From Taibaiella sp965229095 (lineage in GTDB: Bacteria > Bacteroidota > Bacteroidia > Chitinophagales > Chitinophagaceae), in NCBI GenBank assembly GCA_965229095.1, contig OZ245855.1, forward strand, positions 2,480,001 through 2,544,000: DNA of 64,000 nt. The letters are read 5' to 3'. This document shows, one piece after another, positions 17,034-24,618 of the stretch. The notes under the pieces are model-generated. The model was not told where the DNA came from and ran no database searches. It saw nothing but the letters and a program-made list of their open reading frames with translations. Every line of letters begins with the position of its first letter. Within the stretch, counting starts at the first letter, position 1. Made by a program: the position numbers and the translations under genes.

Positions 17034-19118
17034 TTAACTCTCGGCTGTTGTCTCGGCAGCACCGGCATTATCACCGGTATGTGCCGTAGCCTCTTTATTC
17101 GTTTTTAAAGCCTCGCTTACCGGCAGGCTATCGGCTGCTGGCAATACATCGGCTGCCTGGCTATCGTCATAAGGACGTTTACCGATCAGGCGTTCCAGGT
17201 CATCCTTATACAATACCTCTTTTTTCAGCAATTCTTCGGCCAGGGCGCTCAGCGCGTCCATATGGTTGCGCAGCAAATCTTTGGCACGCTCATATTGGGT
17301 TTCGATCACAGTCCTTACCTCACGGTCGATCATTTCGGCCGTAGCTTCGGAATAAGGTTTGCTCATCGTGTATTCCTGCTGGGAATCGTGGAAAGATACA
17401 TTACCTACTTTACCGTTCATACCATAGATCGAGATCATGGAGTAAGCCATTTTGGTAATGCGTTCCAGGTCATTCTGCGCACCGGTAGAGATCCGTCCGA
17501 AGATCAGCTCTTCGGCTGCACGGCCTCCGAAAAGACCTACCAACTGGTCGTTCATTTGCTCAGTCGTGTACAGGAACTGCTCTTTGGGCAGGTATTGCGC
17601 ATAACCCAGCGCAGCTACGCCACGGGGTACTATGGATACTTTTACCAAAGGATGTGCATGTTCCAGGTACCAGCCGCAAACGGCATGTCCGGCTTCATGG
17701 AAAGCAATGATCTTTTTCTCTTCGGGAGAAATGATCTTGTTTTTCTTTTCCAGGCCCCCGATCACGCGATCGATAGCATCGTTGAAGTCCTGCATCCGTA
17801 CTTCGCTTTGTCCTTTACGGGCGGCGATCAATGCGGCTTCGTTACAGATATTGGCAATATCGGCGCCGGCAAAACCCGGTGTTTGCGAAGCCAGTTTCTT
17901 GATATCCAGGTCTGCAGCTTTTTTGATCGGCTGCAGGTGGACGTTGAATATTTTCTCCCTTCCGTTTACATCGGGTACATCTATGGATATCTGGCGGTCG
18001 AAACGGCCCGGACGCAACAGGGCGGAGTCCAGTACATCGGGGCGGTTGGTAGCCGCCAGGATAATGATCCCGCTGTCGCCGCTAAAGCCATCCATTTCCA
18101 CCAGCAACTGGTTCAGGGTGTTTTCCCTTTCGTCGTTGCTCATCATGGCATTTTTGCCACGGGCACGACCGATAGCATCGATCTCGTCGATAAATACGAT
18201 ACAAGGTGCTTTATCCCTGGCTTGTTTGAACAAGTCCCTTACGCGGCTCGCACCTACGCCCACGAACATTTCCACGAAATCGGAACCGGACATGGAGAAG
18301 AAAGGCACCTGGGCTTCACCGGCCACAGCTTTGGCCAGCAGGGTCTTACCCGTACCCGGAGGGCCTACCAGCAACGCACCTTTGGGTATCTTACCGCCCA
18401 ATGAAGTGTATTTTTTAGGATTTTTAAGAAAATCCACGATTTCCATTACTTCTACCTTGGCTTCGTCGAGGCCGGCCACATCGTTAAAGTTGATATTAAC
18501 CTTGGTACCTTTCTCAAACAATTGCGCTTTGCTTTTGCCTATGCTGAAGATACCACCGCCTGCACCGCCGCCTGCCGGGCCCATCTTCCTGAAGATAAGC
18601 ACCCACATAGCGATGAGGATAATGAGCGGCAGTAAAGCCGTGCTCAGGAAATCGCGGAAAAAGCTGCCGCGGTTTTCTACCTCAACCGGAACCTGTGGCT
18701 TGCCTTCGGCTGCATAGGTTTTCATTACTTCCTGGAAATTGCGGTCGAACACATCGTAAGAGCCGATGTTGAATTTAAAATCCGGATCGTCGGCGTTCTT
18801 GCTGCCAAACATAGGGTTCCGCTGGTTATTATTGGCCGGCGCTTCATGTTCGGTAAGGTACACCTCGGCAATTTCCTTATTGACGATGACCACTTTTTTT
18901 ACTTTACCCTGGTCCAGGTATTTCTGACGGAATTCCAGGAAAGATACTTTTTTCTCTGAAGTCTGGATACTGCTGCCGAAAATGTTCAATCCGATCAACG
19001 CAACGACAATAAGGCCATAAATCCAGTACATGTTGAATTTAGGGCCTTTCCGTTTAGGGTTGTTGTTATCATATCCGGGTGGCAACCCACCACCCTGTCT
19101 GTTTTTATTATCTTCCAT
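17034..19118 (-). CDS. ftsH: ATP-dependent zinc metalloprotease FtsH
   Basis: 694 residues from ATG 19116-19118 (MEDNKNRQGGG). A TTG three codons upstream would add MVI and is less likely. Order of features: membrane helix near residues 30-50, a periplasmic domain, a second helix near 160-180 (LLPLIILIAMWVLIF), AAA+ ATPase with Walker A GPPGTGKT, Walker B VFIDEIDAIG, the SRH region ATNRPDVLDSALLRPGRFD, then the zinc protease motif HEAGH. The tail is acidic and Ala-rich. It degrades unneeded membrane and cytosolic proteins at the inner membrane. It sits downstream of rsfS on the same strand (147-bp gap), the usual Bacteroidetes order. Confidence 0.97.
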   Translation of the reverse strand: MEDNKNRQGGGLPPGYDNNNPKRKGPKFNMYWIYGLIVVALIGLNIFGSSIQTSEKKVSFLEFRQKYLDQGKVKKVVIVNKEIAEVYLTEHEAPANNNQRNPMFGSKNADDPDFKFNIGSYDVFDRNFQEVMKTYAAEGKPQVPVEVENRGSFFRDFLSTALLPLIILIAMWVLIFRKMGPAGGGAGGGIFSIGKSKAQLFEKGTKVNINFNDVAGLDEAKVEVMEIVDFLKNPKKYTSLGGKIPKGALLVGPPGTGKTLLAKAVAGEAQVPFFSMSGSDFVEMFVGVGASRVRDLFKQARDKAPCIVFIDEIDAIGRARGKNAMMSNDERENTLNQLLVEMDGFSGDSGIIILAATNRPDVLDSALLRPGRFDRQISIDVPDVNGREKIFNVHLQPIKKAADLDIKKLASQTPGFAGADIANICNEAALIAARKGQSEVRMQDFNDAIDRVIGGLEKKNKIISPEEKKIIAFHEAGHAVCGWYLEHAHPLVKVSIVPRGVAALGYAQYLPKEQFLYTTEQMNDQLVGLFGGRAAEELIFGRISTGAQNDLERITKMAYSMISIYGMNGKVGNVSFHDSQQEYTMSKPYSEATAEMIDREVRTVIETQYERAKDLLRNHMDALSALAEELLKKEVLYKDDLERLIGKRPYDDSQAADVLPAADSLPVSEALKTNKEATAHTGDNAGAAETTAES

Positions 19119-19265
19119 AATCACCAAGATTGTTTATCTGCCTCCTTTTGTTTTTTTGAAAGCAATAAACCTGTAAACGCTACTCCCGCCCGTACTTTGT
19201 TGTGTACTTATAGCTCCGGACTGTATAGTTCTGTTAAAAATCGCCTTTCTGTTCCCGATATAGCC

Positions 19266-19673
19266 TTACGAAGAAACAGCATCATGTTCTACTTTCTCTG
19301 CATCCATCCAAAGTCCTTCCAGATCGTAAAACTTACGTTCGTCCCTTTGGAATATATGCACTACGATGTTGACATAATCGACCAATGTCCACAACTGGCC
19401 CGATTCCACATGAAAAGGCTTCTCCTCACATTCCTTACGTACCTCGTCTTCTACATAGGAAGCAATGGCATTGATCTGGATATGGGATTGCGCCTCGCAC
19501 AAAATAAAAAAGTCGGCTACCGCTTCATCGATCTTTTTCAGATCCAATGAAACAATATTTTCTCCTTTTTTATCCTGGATGGCTTTAATAATGGTTTTGA
19601 ATAACCTGCTGTTTCGGTTTAGGCGTACCTCAGACTTGCTTCGACTTTTAAGCGAACTGATAATTTTCTCCAA
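19266..19673 (-). CDS. rsfS: Ribosome silencing factor RsfS
   Basis: 135 residues, RsfS/Iojap family. Visible: the conserved FKTIIKAIQDKKGENIVSLDLKKIDEAVADFFIL block, then the W-T-L-V-D-Y-V-N-I-V-V-H-I-F segment that contacts ribosomal protein L14. It blocks subunit joining when nutrients are scarce. No ATG exists near the family N-terminus; the best start is TTG at 19671-19673, in line with several other TTG starts in this window. An exact TAnnTTTG box (TAATTTTG, minus strand, 19711-19718) lies 38 bp upstream. Divergent from birA; ftsH follows downstream. Confidence 0.93.
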   Translation of the reverse strand: MEKIISSLKSRSKSEVRLNRNSRLFKTIIKAIQDKKGENIVSLDLKKIDEAVADFFILCEAQSHIQINAIASYVEDEVRKECEEKPFHVESGQLWTLVDYVNIVVHIFQRDERKFYDLEGLWMDAEKVEHDAVSS

Positions 19674-19710
19674 TGCTATGCTAATATTCGTTATTGAATT
19701 ATATTGCGCT

Positions 19711-19718
19711 CAAAATTA
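19711..19718 (-). promoter_or_regulatory. -7 box for rsfS
   Basis: TAATTTTG on the minus strand fits TAnnTTTG exactly, 38 bp before the TTG start of rsfS. It overlaps the 5' end of the longest possible birA frame, which favours the later birA start at 19728. Confidence 0.55.
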
Positions 19719-19727
19719 AGGAATCTT

Positions 19728-20489
19728 TTGCCACAAAACGTAGAAAATACATTTCCCAAATGGCTTCATTACTTTGATACTATAGATAGTACCAACAATT
19801 ATGCCATGCAAAGGATCGACGACGGATTGGCACAACAGGGAGAAGTGGTTTGGGCTAGTCACCAGACCCAGGGAAAGGGCCAAAGAGGCAAAAAATGGGC
19901 AAATGATACCGGAAATGTAATGATGAGCCTGGTACTGAAGCCTGTAATCGCTCCCGACAGGCAGTTTATCTTAAGTGCAGCCGTAGCTTTTACAATTGCT
20001 AAATATTTACAAACAATTTCGGATCAGTGGCAAGTTGCCATAAAGTGGCCCAACGACATTTACATCAATGACAAAAAGGCATGTGGTATCCTGATCGAAA
20101 ATATATTCCGTGGCATGCAATGGGCCTATTCCGTGGTGGGAATAGGTTTGAATGTCAACCAATCTGCCTTCCCGGAAGAGTTGACGGGCGCTACTTCCCT
20201 GGCTATGAACTCGGGCCGCAGCTATAACCTGATAGAAGTGATCACCGATATACGATCAGGCTTACTGAATTGTATGTTGCAATTGGCTCCCGAACGTTAT
20301 ACCGCATTACTGGAAGATTATAACCGCCTGCTTTACAAACGCAATAAGGAAACTTCTTTCCGCGAAAGGGCCATCGACCGCCATTTCGATGCTTATGTAC
20401 AGGAGGTCAATCCCGAAGGGCAATTGGTACTGCTTTCCCACCGGGGTATCGAGCAGTTTAACTTTGGCACGCTGGACTGGGTATTGTGA
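19728..20489 (+). CDS. birA: Biotin--[acetyl-CoA-carboxylase] ligase
   Basis: About 253 residues from TTG 19728 (MPQNVENT); an upstream TTG at 19704 is also in frame but overlaps the rsfS promoter, and no ATG is close. Biotin-protein ligase motifs: DSTNNYA, HQTQGKGQRGKKWAN (biotinyl-AMP loop), KWPNDIYINDKKACGILIEN (split active-site block), and GIGLNVNQ. It has no N-terminal DNA-binding domain, so it is a monofunctional ligase without the repressor role of E. coli BirA. The C-terminal SH3-like domain ends in EQFNFGTLDWVL. Its TGA stop abuts the stop of the convergent gene at 20490 with no gap. Confidence 0.94.
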   Translation: MPQNVENTFPKWLHYFDTIDSTNNYAMQRIDDGLAQQGEVVWASHQTQGKGQRGKKWANDTGNVMMSLVLKPVIAPDRQFILSAAVAFTIAKYLQTISDQWQVAIKWPNDIYINDKKACGILIENIFRGMQWAYSVVGIGLNVNQSAFPEELTGATSLAMNSGRSYNLIEVITDIRSGLLNCMLQLAPERYTALLEDYNRLLYKRNKETSFRERAIDRHFDAYVQEVNPEGQLVLLSHRGIEQFNFGTLDWVL

Positions 20490-21383
20490 TCAGTGCTCGG
20501 TGATCCGGTTCAATTCTGCATCCTTTAAATGAACGAGGATATGCGCCGGCAGGCCGGAACTATCGAGCGGCAGATCGACCGATATTTTCTCAAAATCCCG
20601 CACACGCTTTACCCGGTCGAATATCTCGTACAGGGCAATCGGCTCTTCGTTAAAACTCACACAAGTGCTTACAAAGTTCATCTGGTCTACGCTGTAATCT
20701 TTGTGCTTCAGTTTGGAGGTAACATCTTTCAGGCGGCCTATGAAGTGCCTTTGCCGGATAAAGGTGGTGCTGTTCATGATGATAAACACGTAATCGCCGT
20801 AGGAAGTTATCTTGCCATAATACATGTGGTTGTCTTTCCCGGTGCGCTCCACCAGGTACTCCCCGCCCGATTTGTAAATTTCCATAGCCGAACGCCATAC
20901 CCGCTCCCCGGCGCTTTTATCGGTGGTTAATGGCAGGTTCCTGTTGTAGCAGTACCAGTAGCCTACCAGGTGATCCAGGAGCGCTGTGTTGACCGTGGCC
21001 AGGGGAATATTGATCTTCAGCTCCTGGAAGCCAAAATTGTCGGCGGCATTGTTGATAAAATCGATGTAGCTGTCGTAGCCCAACGCCCCTGCTATGCTAT
21101 TCATTTTGGAGAAATTGGGTGCGCTGATATCCGCTACAGGCTTTTTGGCCTTCCACAATTTGAGTTTTTTAATGATGATGTGCTCGTAAAAATAATGCTC
21201 CCCTAACTGCGACTCCTCCTCTTTACCCTTACGCTTGCTTTTTTTGCGCAGCAACTGGTTAAATTCCTCTGAAATATAGGCCCATTCTGCTTTCGACACA
21301 TCTTCCCATTTGTTTTTCTTCAGGAAATGATAGGCGATATAATTCATCAGCCGTTCCAGGTTGTACAATTCCTCCCTGCTCAT
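20490..21383 (-). CDS. Conserved hypothetical protein, cytoplasmic
   Basis: 297 residues, no signal peptide or membrane helix. The N-terminal third is highly charged (LLRKKSKRKGKEEESQ), followed by helices containing NSIAGALGYDSYIDFINN, and an alpha/beta domain with many Tyr and Phe in the C-terminal half. I recognise no named family or catalytic motif. The stop codon shares the palindrome TGATCA with the birA stop, so the two convergent genes have zero spacing and no room for a terminator, which implies overlapping 3' transcripts. Codon use looks like its neighbours. The ATG at 21381-21383 is unambiguous. Confidence 0.82.
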   Translation of the reverse strand: MSREELYNLERLMNYIAYHFLKKNKWEDVSKAEWAYISEEFNQLLRKKSKRKGKEEESQLGEHYFYEHIIIKKLKLWKAKKPVADISAPNFSKMNSIAGALGYDSYIDFINNAADNFGFQELKINIPLATVNTALLDHLVGYWYCYNRNLPLTTDKSAGERVWRSAMEIYKSGGEYLVERTGKDNHMYYGKITSYGDYVFIIMNSTTFIRQRHFIGRLKDVTSKLKHKDYSVDQMNFVSTCVSFNEEPIALYEIFDRVKRVRDFEKISVDLPLDSSGLPAHILVHLKDAELNRITEH

Positions 21384-21491
21384 AATAATACGATTTTAAG
21401 ACGAATATAAGCTTTCCTGAGACAAATGCAAGACGGCTACATTCCGGGCTTTCGGCAGCTTTGGGTCAACAAATTTAAAACCTGATTAATC

Positions 21492-22241
21492 ATGACATTA
21501 ACGATGAAATTACCTTTCGACGACACCGGCCAAAAGAACCACCTGCTTTGGGAAAAGATCCGGGACTTCCCGCTCGATGCTCCGGAGGTTTCCTTCCCTT
21601 TCTCCAGAAGGCTTGCCCGGGAAAACAACTGGGACTACGGTTTCGCACTACAGGCGATAGCAGAGTACCGCAAATTCATTTTCCTCTGTTGTATATCGCC
21701 GCATGGTGCTTCTCCCTCTAAAATAGTAGATGAAGTATGGCACCTGCACCTGATCTATACCTACAATTACTGGGAGGCTTTTTGCAAACAGACACTGGGC
21801 CGCAACATCCACCATTATCCCGCTACCGGCGGCCGGTCCCAAAAAGAAAAACACGAACATTGGCGGGCCGATACCTTGGACCTATACCGCCGTACCTTCC
21901 AGACAGCACCTCCGCCCCATATCTGGCACGACAACCCTCCCGGCAAAAGCCTCTTTCACCGTTTCCTGAAAGCCCTGTCCGTTAAGCTTACCCATTATTT
22001 GATCTTAATCCCTTTGTTACTGTTGAGCGGCTGCAACGGAGGTAATGCAGCATTCCTCATCGTCCCGATCTTAGGTTTTATACTGTTCCTTATCCCTGCA
22101 GCAGCCCAACAAGCCGATCCGCGCACCAAAAAAGACCAGGACGGCGATGCCAGCCAGAGCGGAAGTGGTGGCGGATGCGGGAGCAGCGGTTGTGGCGGAG
22201 GATGCGGCGGTTGTGGTGGCTGTGGCGGATGCGGCGGGTAA
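21492..22241 (+). CDS. Glycine-rich domain-containing (GRDP-like) membrane protein with Cys-Gly tail
   Basis: 249 residues. The N-terminal 110 residues resemble the glycine-rich-domain-containing protein (DUF1399/GRDP) module: a YRKFIFLCC helix and the block IVDEVWHLHLIYTYNYW with His residues, then LGRNIHHYP. Two membrane helices follow (near 168-182 and 188-205). The last 25 residues are almost only Gly and Cys (GGGCGSSGCGGGCGGCGG and so on), with seven regularly spaced Cys. The tail may bind metal or be a substrate for lipid or thiol modification (inference). It is followed by a small membrane protein gene 83 bp downstream in the same direction. An alternative ATG at 21504 would remove four residues only. 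Confidence 0.86.
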   Translation: MTLTMKLPFDDTGQKNHLLWEKIRDFPLDAPEVSFPFSRRLARENNWDYGFALQAIAEYRKFIFLCCISPHGASPSKIVDEVWHLHLIYTYNYWEAFCKQTLGRNIHHYPATGGRSQKEKHEHWRADTLDLYRRTFQTAPPPHIWHDNPPGKSLFHRFLKALSVKLTHYLILIPLLLLSGCNGGNAAFLIVPILGFILFLIPAAAQQADPRTKKDQDGDASQSGSGGGCGSSGCGGGCGGCGGCGGCGG

Positions 22242-22324
22242 GCCTTCATCTTTTCCGGTTCGTATCCCTACGAACCGGGGCAAACAAGACCAATAAATCT
22301 ATAATACTATTTAACCACATTCCT

Positions 22325-22693
22325 ATGAAAAACAAACTATTATTATGTCTCGCTACGGCAGCTTATCTTTTACTCCCCTGTCTTTATGCCGGGCTGTTCC
22401 TGAACACCTGGTTTCCCTACCACCTTCCAGGCAGGCAATTCCTGTTCTGGTACCTGGCCCATATGGCATGCGGTTGCCTGCTTCTATACTTTATCCCCCT
22501 ATACCGGCCCACCGCCCCTAAGCTGTCTTTTGTATTCCTGGGCATCACTCTTTGCATCGCTATAGCCCGCATGGGGCAAGGCCTGTACCACCACAAGCCG
22601 ATCCTGTTCCTGTGCTTGCTTACCGGTATCCATGTTGTACTCTTGCTTTCCGGCACGAGACCAAGCAGGCCGGATGCCCACCTGAAAAATTAA
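22325..22693 (+). CDS. Small integral membrane protein, unknown function
   Basis: 122 residues from ATG 22325 (MKNKLLLCLATAAYLLLPC). The open frame extends upstream only into the Gly/Cys coding tail of the previous gene. Four hydrophobic helices are visible with short polar loops; the first could also be read as a signal anchor. No family motif is recognised. It lies 83 bp after the GRDP-like gene, so the two may be co-transcribed, and a short palindromic terminator follows. Confidence 0.7.
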   Translation: MKNKLLLCLATAAYLLLPCLYAGLFLNTWFPYHLPGRQFLFWYLAHMACGCLLLYFIPLYRPTAPKLSFVFLGITLCIAIARMGQGLYHHKPILFLCLLTGIHVVLLLSGTRPSRPDAHLKN

Positions 22694-22718
22694 GCCGCTG
22701 TGCCTTTGCTAAAACGAC

Positions 22719-22743
22719 AATGGCAACCTCGAGGGTTGCCATT
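22719..22743. terminator. Short bidirectional terminator
   Basis: AATGGCAACC and GGTTGCCATT form a perfect 10-bp stem with loop TCGAG between convergent genes at 22693 and 22765. Confidence 0.75.
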
Positions 22744-22764
22744 GGTACGATAGTTATCGTGTAC

Positions 22765-23154
22765 TTATTTTTTCAGGTCTTCTTTTACCTCTTTGGCTTT
22801 TTCATCTACCTTTTTAGCGCCTTTCTGAGCGGCTTCCTTCACATCTTTAGCAGCAGATTTCACACCTTCCTTCACATCTTTGGCGGCTTCTTTCACGCCT
22901 TCTTTGGCGTCTTTGGCAGTGGCCTTCACATCTTCTTTTACTGCTTCGGCAGCATCTTTGGTATCCTTAACCGTAGAATCCACTACTTGTCCGGCTGTCG
23001 GTTGCTCTGTAGTGGTGGTTTCTGTGGTTGTTGTGGTAACCGTAGTACCGTTGTTCGTCGAGTCTACAGTTGTTTCGGAGGTCGTGGTCGAGGAGTTGCA
23101 GGCTGCAAAAGAACAGGCTGCTGCTACTGCAAATACCAGGCTTAATTTTTTCAT
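22765..23154 (-). CDS. Lipoprotein with Thr-rich linker and LEA-like amphipathic repeats
   Basis: 129 residues from ATG 23152-23154. The signal peptide MKKLSLVFAVAAACSFAAC has lipobox FAAC, so Cys19 is the lipidated residue. A Ser/Thr-rich linker follows (TTTSETTVDSTNNGTTVTTT). The C-terminal 70 residues consist of about six copies of an 11-residue amphipathic repeat with K-D-A/V-K-E-G/A-V-K-x-A-A spacing, like late-embryogenesis-abundant (LEA) or YtxH-type helices. Such helices often protect membranes or proteins in stress; that role here is inference. It stands alone between a terminator and gmk. Confidence 0.85.
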   Translation of the reverse strand: MKKLSLVFAVAAACSFAACNSSTTTSETTVDSTNNGTTVTTTTTETTTTEQPTAGQVVDSTVKDTKDAAEAVKEDVKATAKDAKEGVKEAAKDVKEGVKSAAKDVKEAAQKGAKKVDEKAKEVKEDLKK

Positions 23155-23196
23155 AGAAGTATCTTGTTTTAGAGGCCACAAATTTGCAGTAAAAAA

Positions 23197-23772
23197 CTAC
23201 ATCCCGCTTTCCTTTTGCAAAAAATTACTAATAATCGCCATCGTCTCTTCTATAGCCCTTTCCAGGTCATCGTTGACCACGATACGATCGAAGCGGTCGG
23301 AGAAGCTTAACTCATAAGCAGCCTTATCCAGCCTTTCCTCCAGGGTTTGTGGCGTTTCCGTACCACGGGCTTCCAGCCGCTTTCTAAGCTCTTCTATGGA
23401 AGGAGCCTGGATAAACAGGGAGATAGCATTATCGCCATACTGCGATTTAATATTCAACGCACCCAACACATCGATATCTACCAGGGGCGCTTTCCCATCG
23501 GACCAGATACGACCTACTTCCGATCGTAAGGTACCATAATACTTGCCTGTGTACACCATTTCCCATTCGATAAAGGCATCTTCTTCAATTTTCTGTTTGA
23601 AATCCGCTTCATCCAGGAAGTAGTAATCCTTGCCATGAAGCTCACCCGGCCTGGGATTGCGGGTACAGGCCGATATCGAAAAGCCAAGCAAAGGGCTCCG
23701 CTGCAGGAGCTGTTTCACAATAGTAGTTTTACCGGAGCCGGAAGGGGCTGTAATGATGATGATCTTATTCAA
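23197..23772 (-). CDS. gmk: Guanylate kinase
   Basis: 191 residues from TTG 23770-23772 (LNKIIIITAPSGSGKT); family members usually begin a few residues before the P-loop. A TTG at 23811 would add 13 residues. Motifs: P-loop APSGSGKT, the GMP-binding SISACTRNPRPGELHGKDYYF, the E-W-x-x-x-x-x-x-Y-Y-G-T segment, VDIDVLGALNIK, and the lid with ARGTET. It converts GMP and ATP to GDP and ADP in the cytoplasm. A strong hairpin separates it from the thioredoxin-like gene downstream of 24515, so it has its own promoter. Confidence 0.95.
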   Translation of the reverse strand: MNKIIIITAPSGSGKTTIVKQLLQRSPLLGFSISACTRNPRPGELHGKDYYFLDEADFKQKIEEDAFIEWEMVYTGKYYGTLRSEVGRIWSDGKAPLVDIDVLGALNIKSQYGDNAISLFIQAPSIEELRKRLEARGTETPQTLEERLDKAAYELSFSDRFDRIVVNDDLERAIEETMAIISNFLQKESGM

Positions 23773-23862
23773 AATAGGAACGCGTATTAATAAGGGGGAG
23801 CGGTTATTCAATTGTGCACTATAAGGAGTGCAGCAGCATTTTTCTTTTCTTTCCTACTGCCC

Positions 23863-23907
23863 TTTTATACACCTGTCAGGCCATAAAGGCCTGACAGGTG
23901 TATAAAA
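23863..23907. terminator. Perfect 20-bp hairpin terminator
   Basis: TTTTATACACCTGTCAGGCC pairs with GGCCTGACAGGTGTATAAAA around loop ATAAA. It ends the thioredoxin-like gene (stop at 23934) on the minus strand. Confidence 0.9.
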
Positions 23908-23933
23908 AGAATAGTAACGGGGGAACCGTTTTA

Positions 23934-24515
23934 TTATTTGGCGGCAGTCTTGCCTGCTTTGGCCTTAACGGCTTTTTTAGCGGGCGCGCCGTTGTCTACA
24001 TATTTTTCCAGGTCGGCAACGGCCTCCAAGGCGCTCATGTATTTGCCCAGTATTTTTCCATCGGGGCCTACCAGGAAGGCCTGTGGGATAAATTGTACGC
24101 CATAATCAGCAGCGGCAGTGCTTTCCCATTTTTTCAGGTCGCTTACATGGTATTCCCAGGCCAGCTTATCGGCTGCGATAGCCTGTACCCAGGCTTCTTT
24201 GCGGCCATCGAGCGATACGCTGAAAACGGTAAAGCCTTTGGCAGCGTTCTTAAATTTCTTTGTTTTGTACTTATCGTAGGTTTGCACCAGTTCCGGATTG
24301 GCCTGACGGCAGGGGCCACACCAGCTTGCCCAGAAATCCACCAGCACATAACGTCCCTGGTTAACCTCTTTCAGGGAAATAGTTTTACCCTGGGGATTAG
24401 GGTACGAAAGCTCTGGGGCAACCTGGCCAATAACCATTTTCGTGTTTTTGTATTGGGCCTTGGCCTGGAAAGAGAGCAGGGATGCGACTACTAATGCGCC
24501 TAAGATTTTTTTCAT
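23934..24515 (-). CDS. TlpA-like thiol-disulfide oxidoreductase with Lys/Ala-rich tail
   Basis: 193 residues from ATG 24513-24515. Signal peptide MKKILGALVVASLLSFQAKAQ, then an AhpC/TSA-Redoxin domain. The active-site motif WCGPC lies in VDFWASWCGPCRQANPEL, with the cis-Pro loop VQFIPQAFLVGPDGK. It acts in the periplasm, reducing or transferring disulfides. The C-terminus is a basic low-complexity tail (APAKKAVKAKAGKTAAK), unusual for the family and of unknown role. It is flanked by strong terminators on both sides, so it is monocistronic. Confidence 0.92.
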   Translation of the reverse strand: MKKILGALVVASLLSFQAKAQYKNTKMVIGQVAPELSYPNPQGKTISLKEVNQGRYVLVDFWASWCGPCRQANPELVQTYDKYKTKKFKNAAKGFTVFSVSLDGRKEAWVQAIAADKLAWEYHVSDLKKWESTAAADYGVQFIPQAFLVGPDGKILGKYMSALEAVADLEKYVDNGAPAKKAVKAKAGKTAAK

Positions 24516-24565
24516 ATTGTTTTGAGATGTATCCTTAGCGATACTGCATTTTAGAATAATAGAAC

Positions 24566-24592
24566 AAACCTTGCAGGCAGCCTGCAAGGTTT
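24566..24592. terminator. Terminator after the beta-helix lipoprotein gene
   Basis: AAACCTTGCAGG and CCTGCAAGGTTT form a perfect 12-bp stem with loop CAG, 26 bp beyond the stop at 24619 on the minus strand. Confidence 0.85.
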
Positions 24593-24618
24593 ACAAATGT
24601 AAAACATTTTTGGTATTG

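Noticed and set aside
17262..18404. 380-codon plus-strand frame over ftsH
   Set aside because: Antisense shadow; the ftsH frame has all catalytic motifs.
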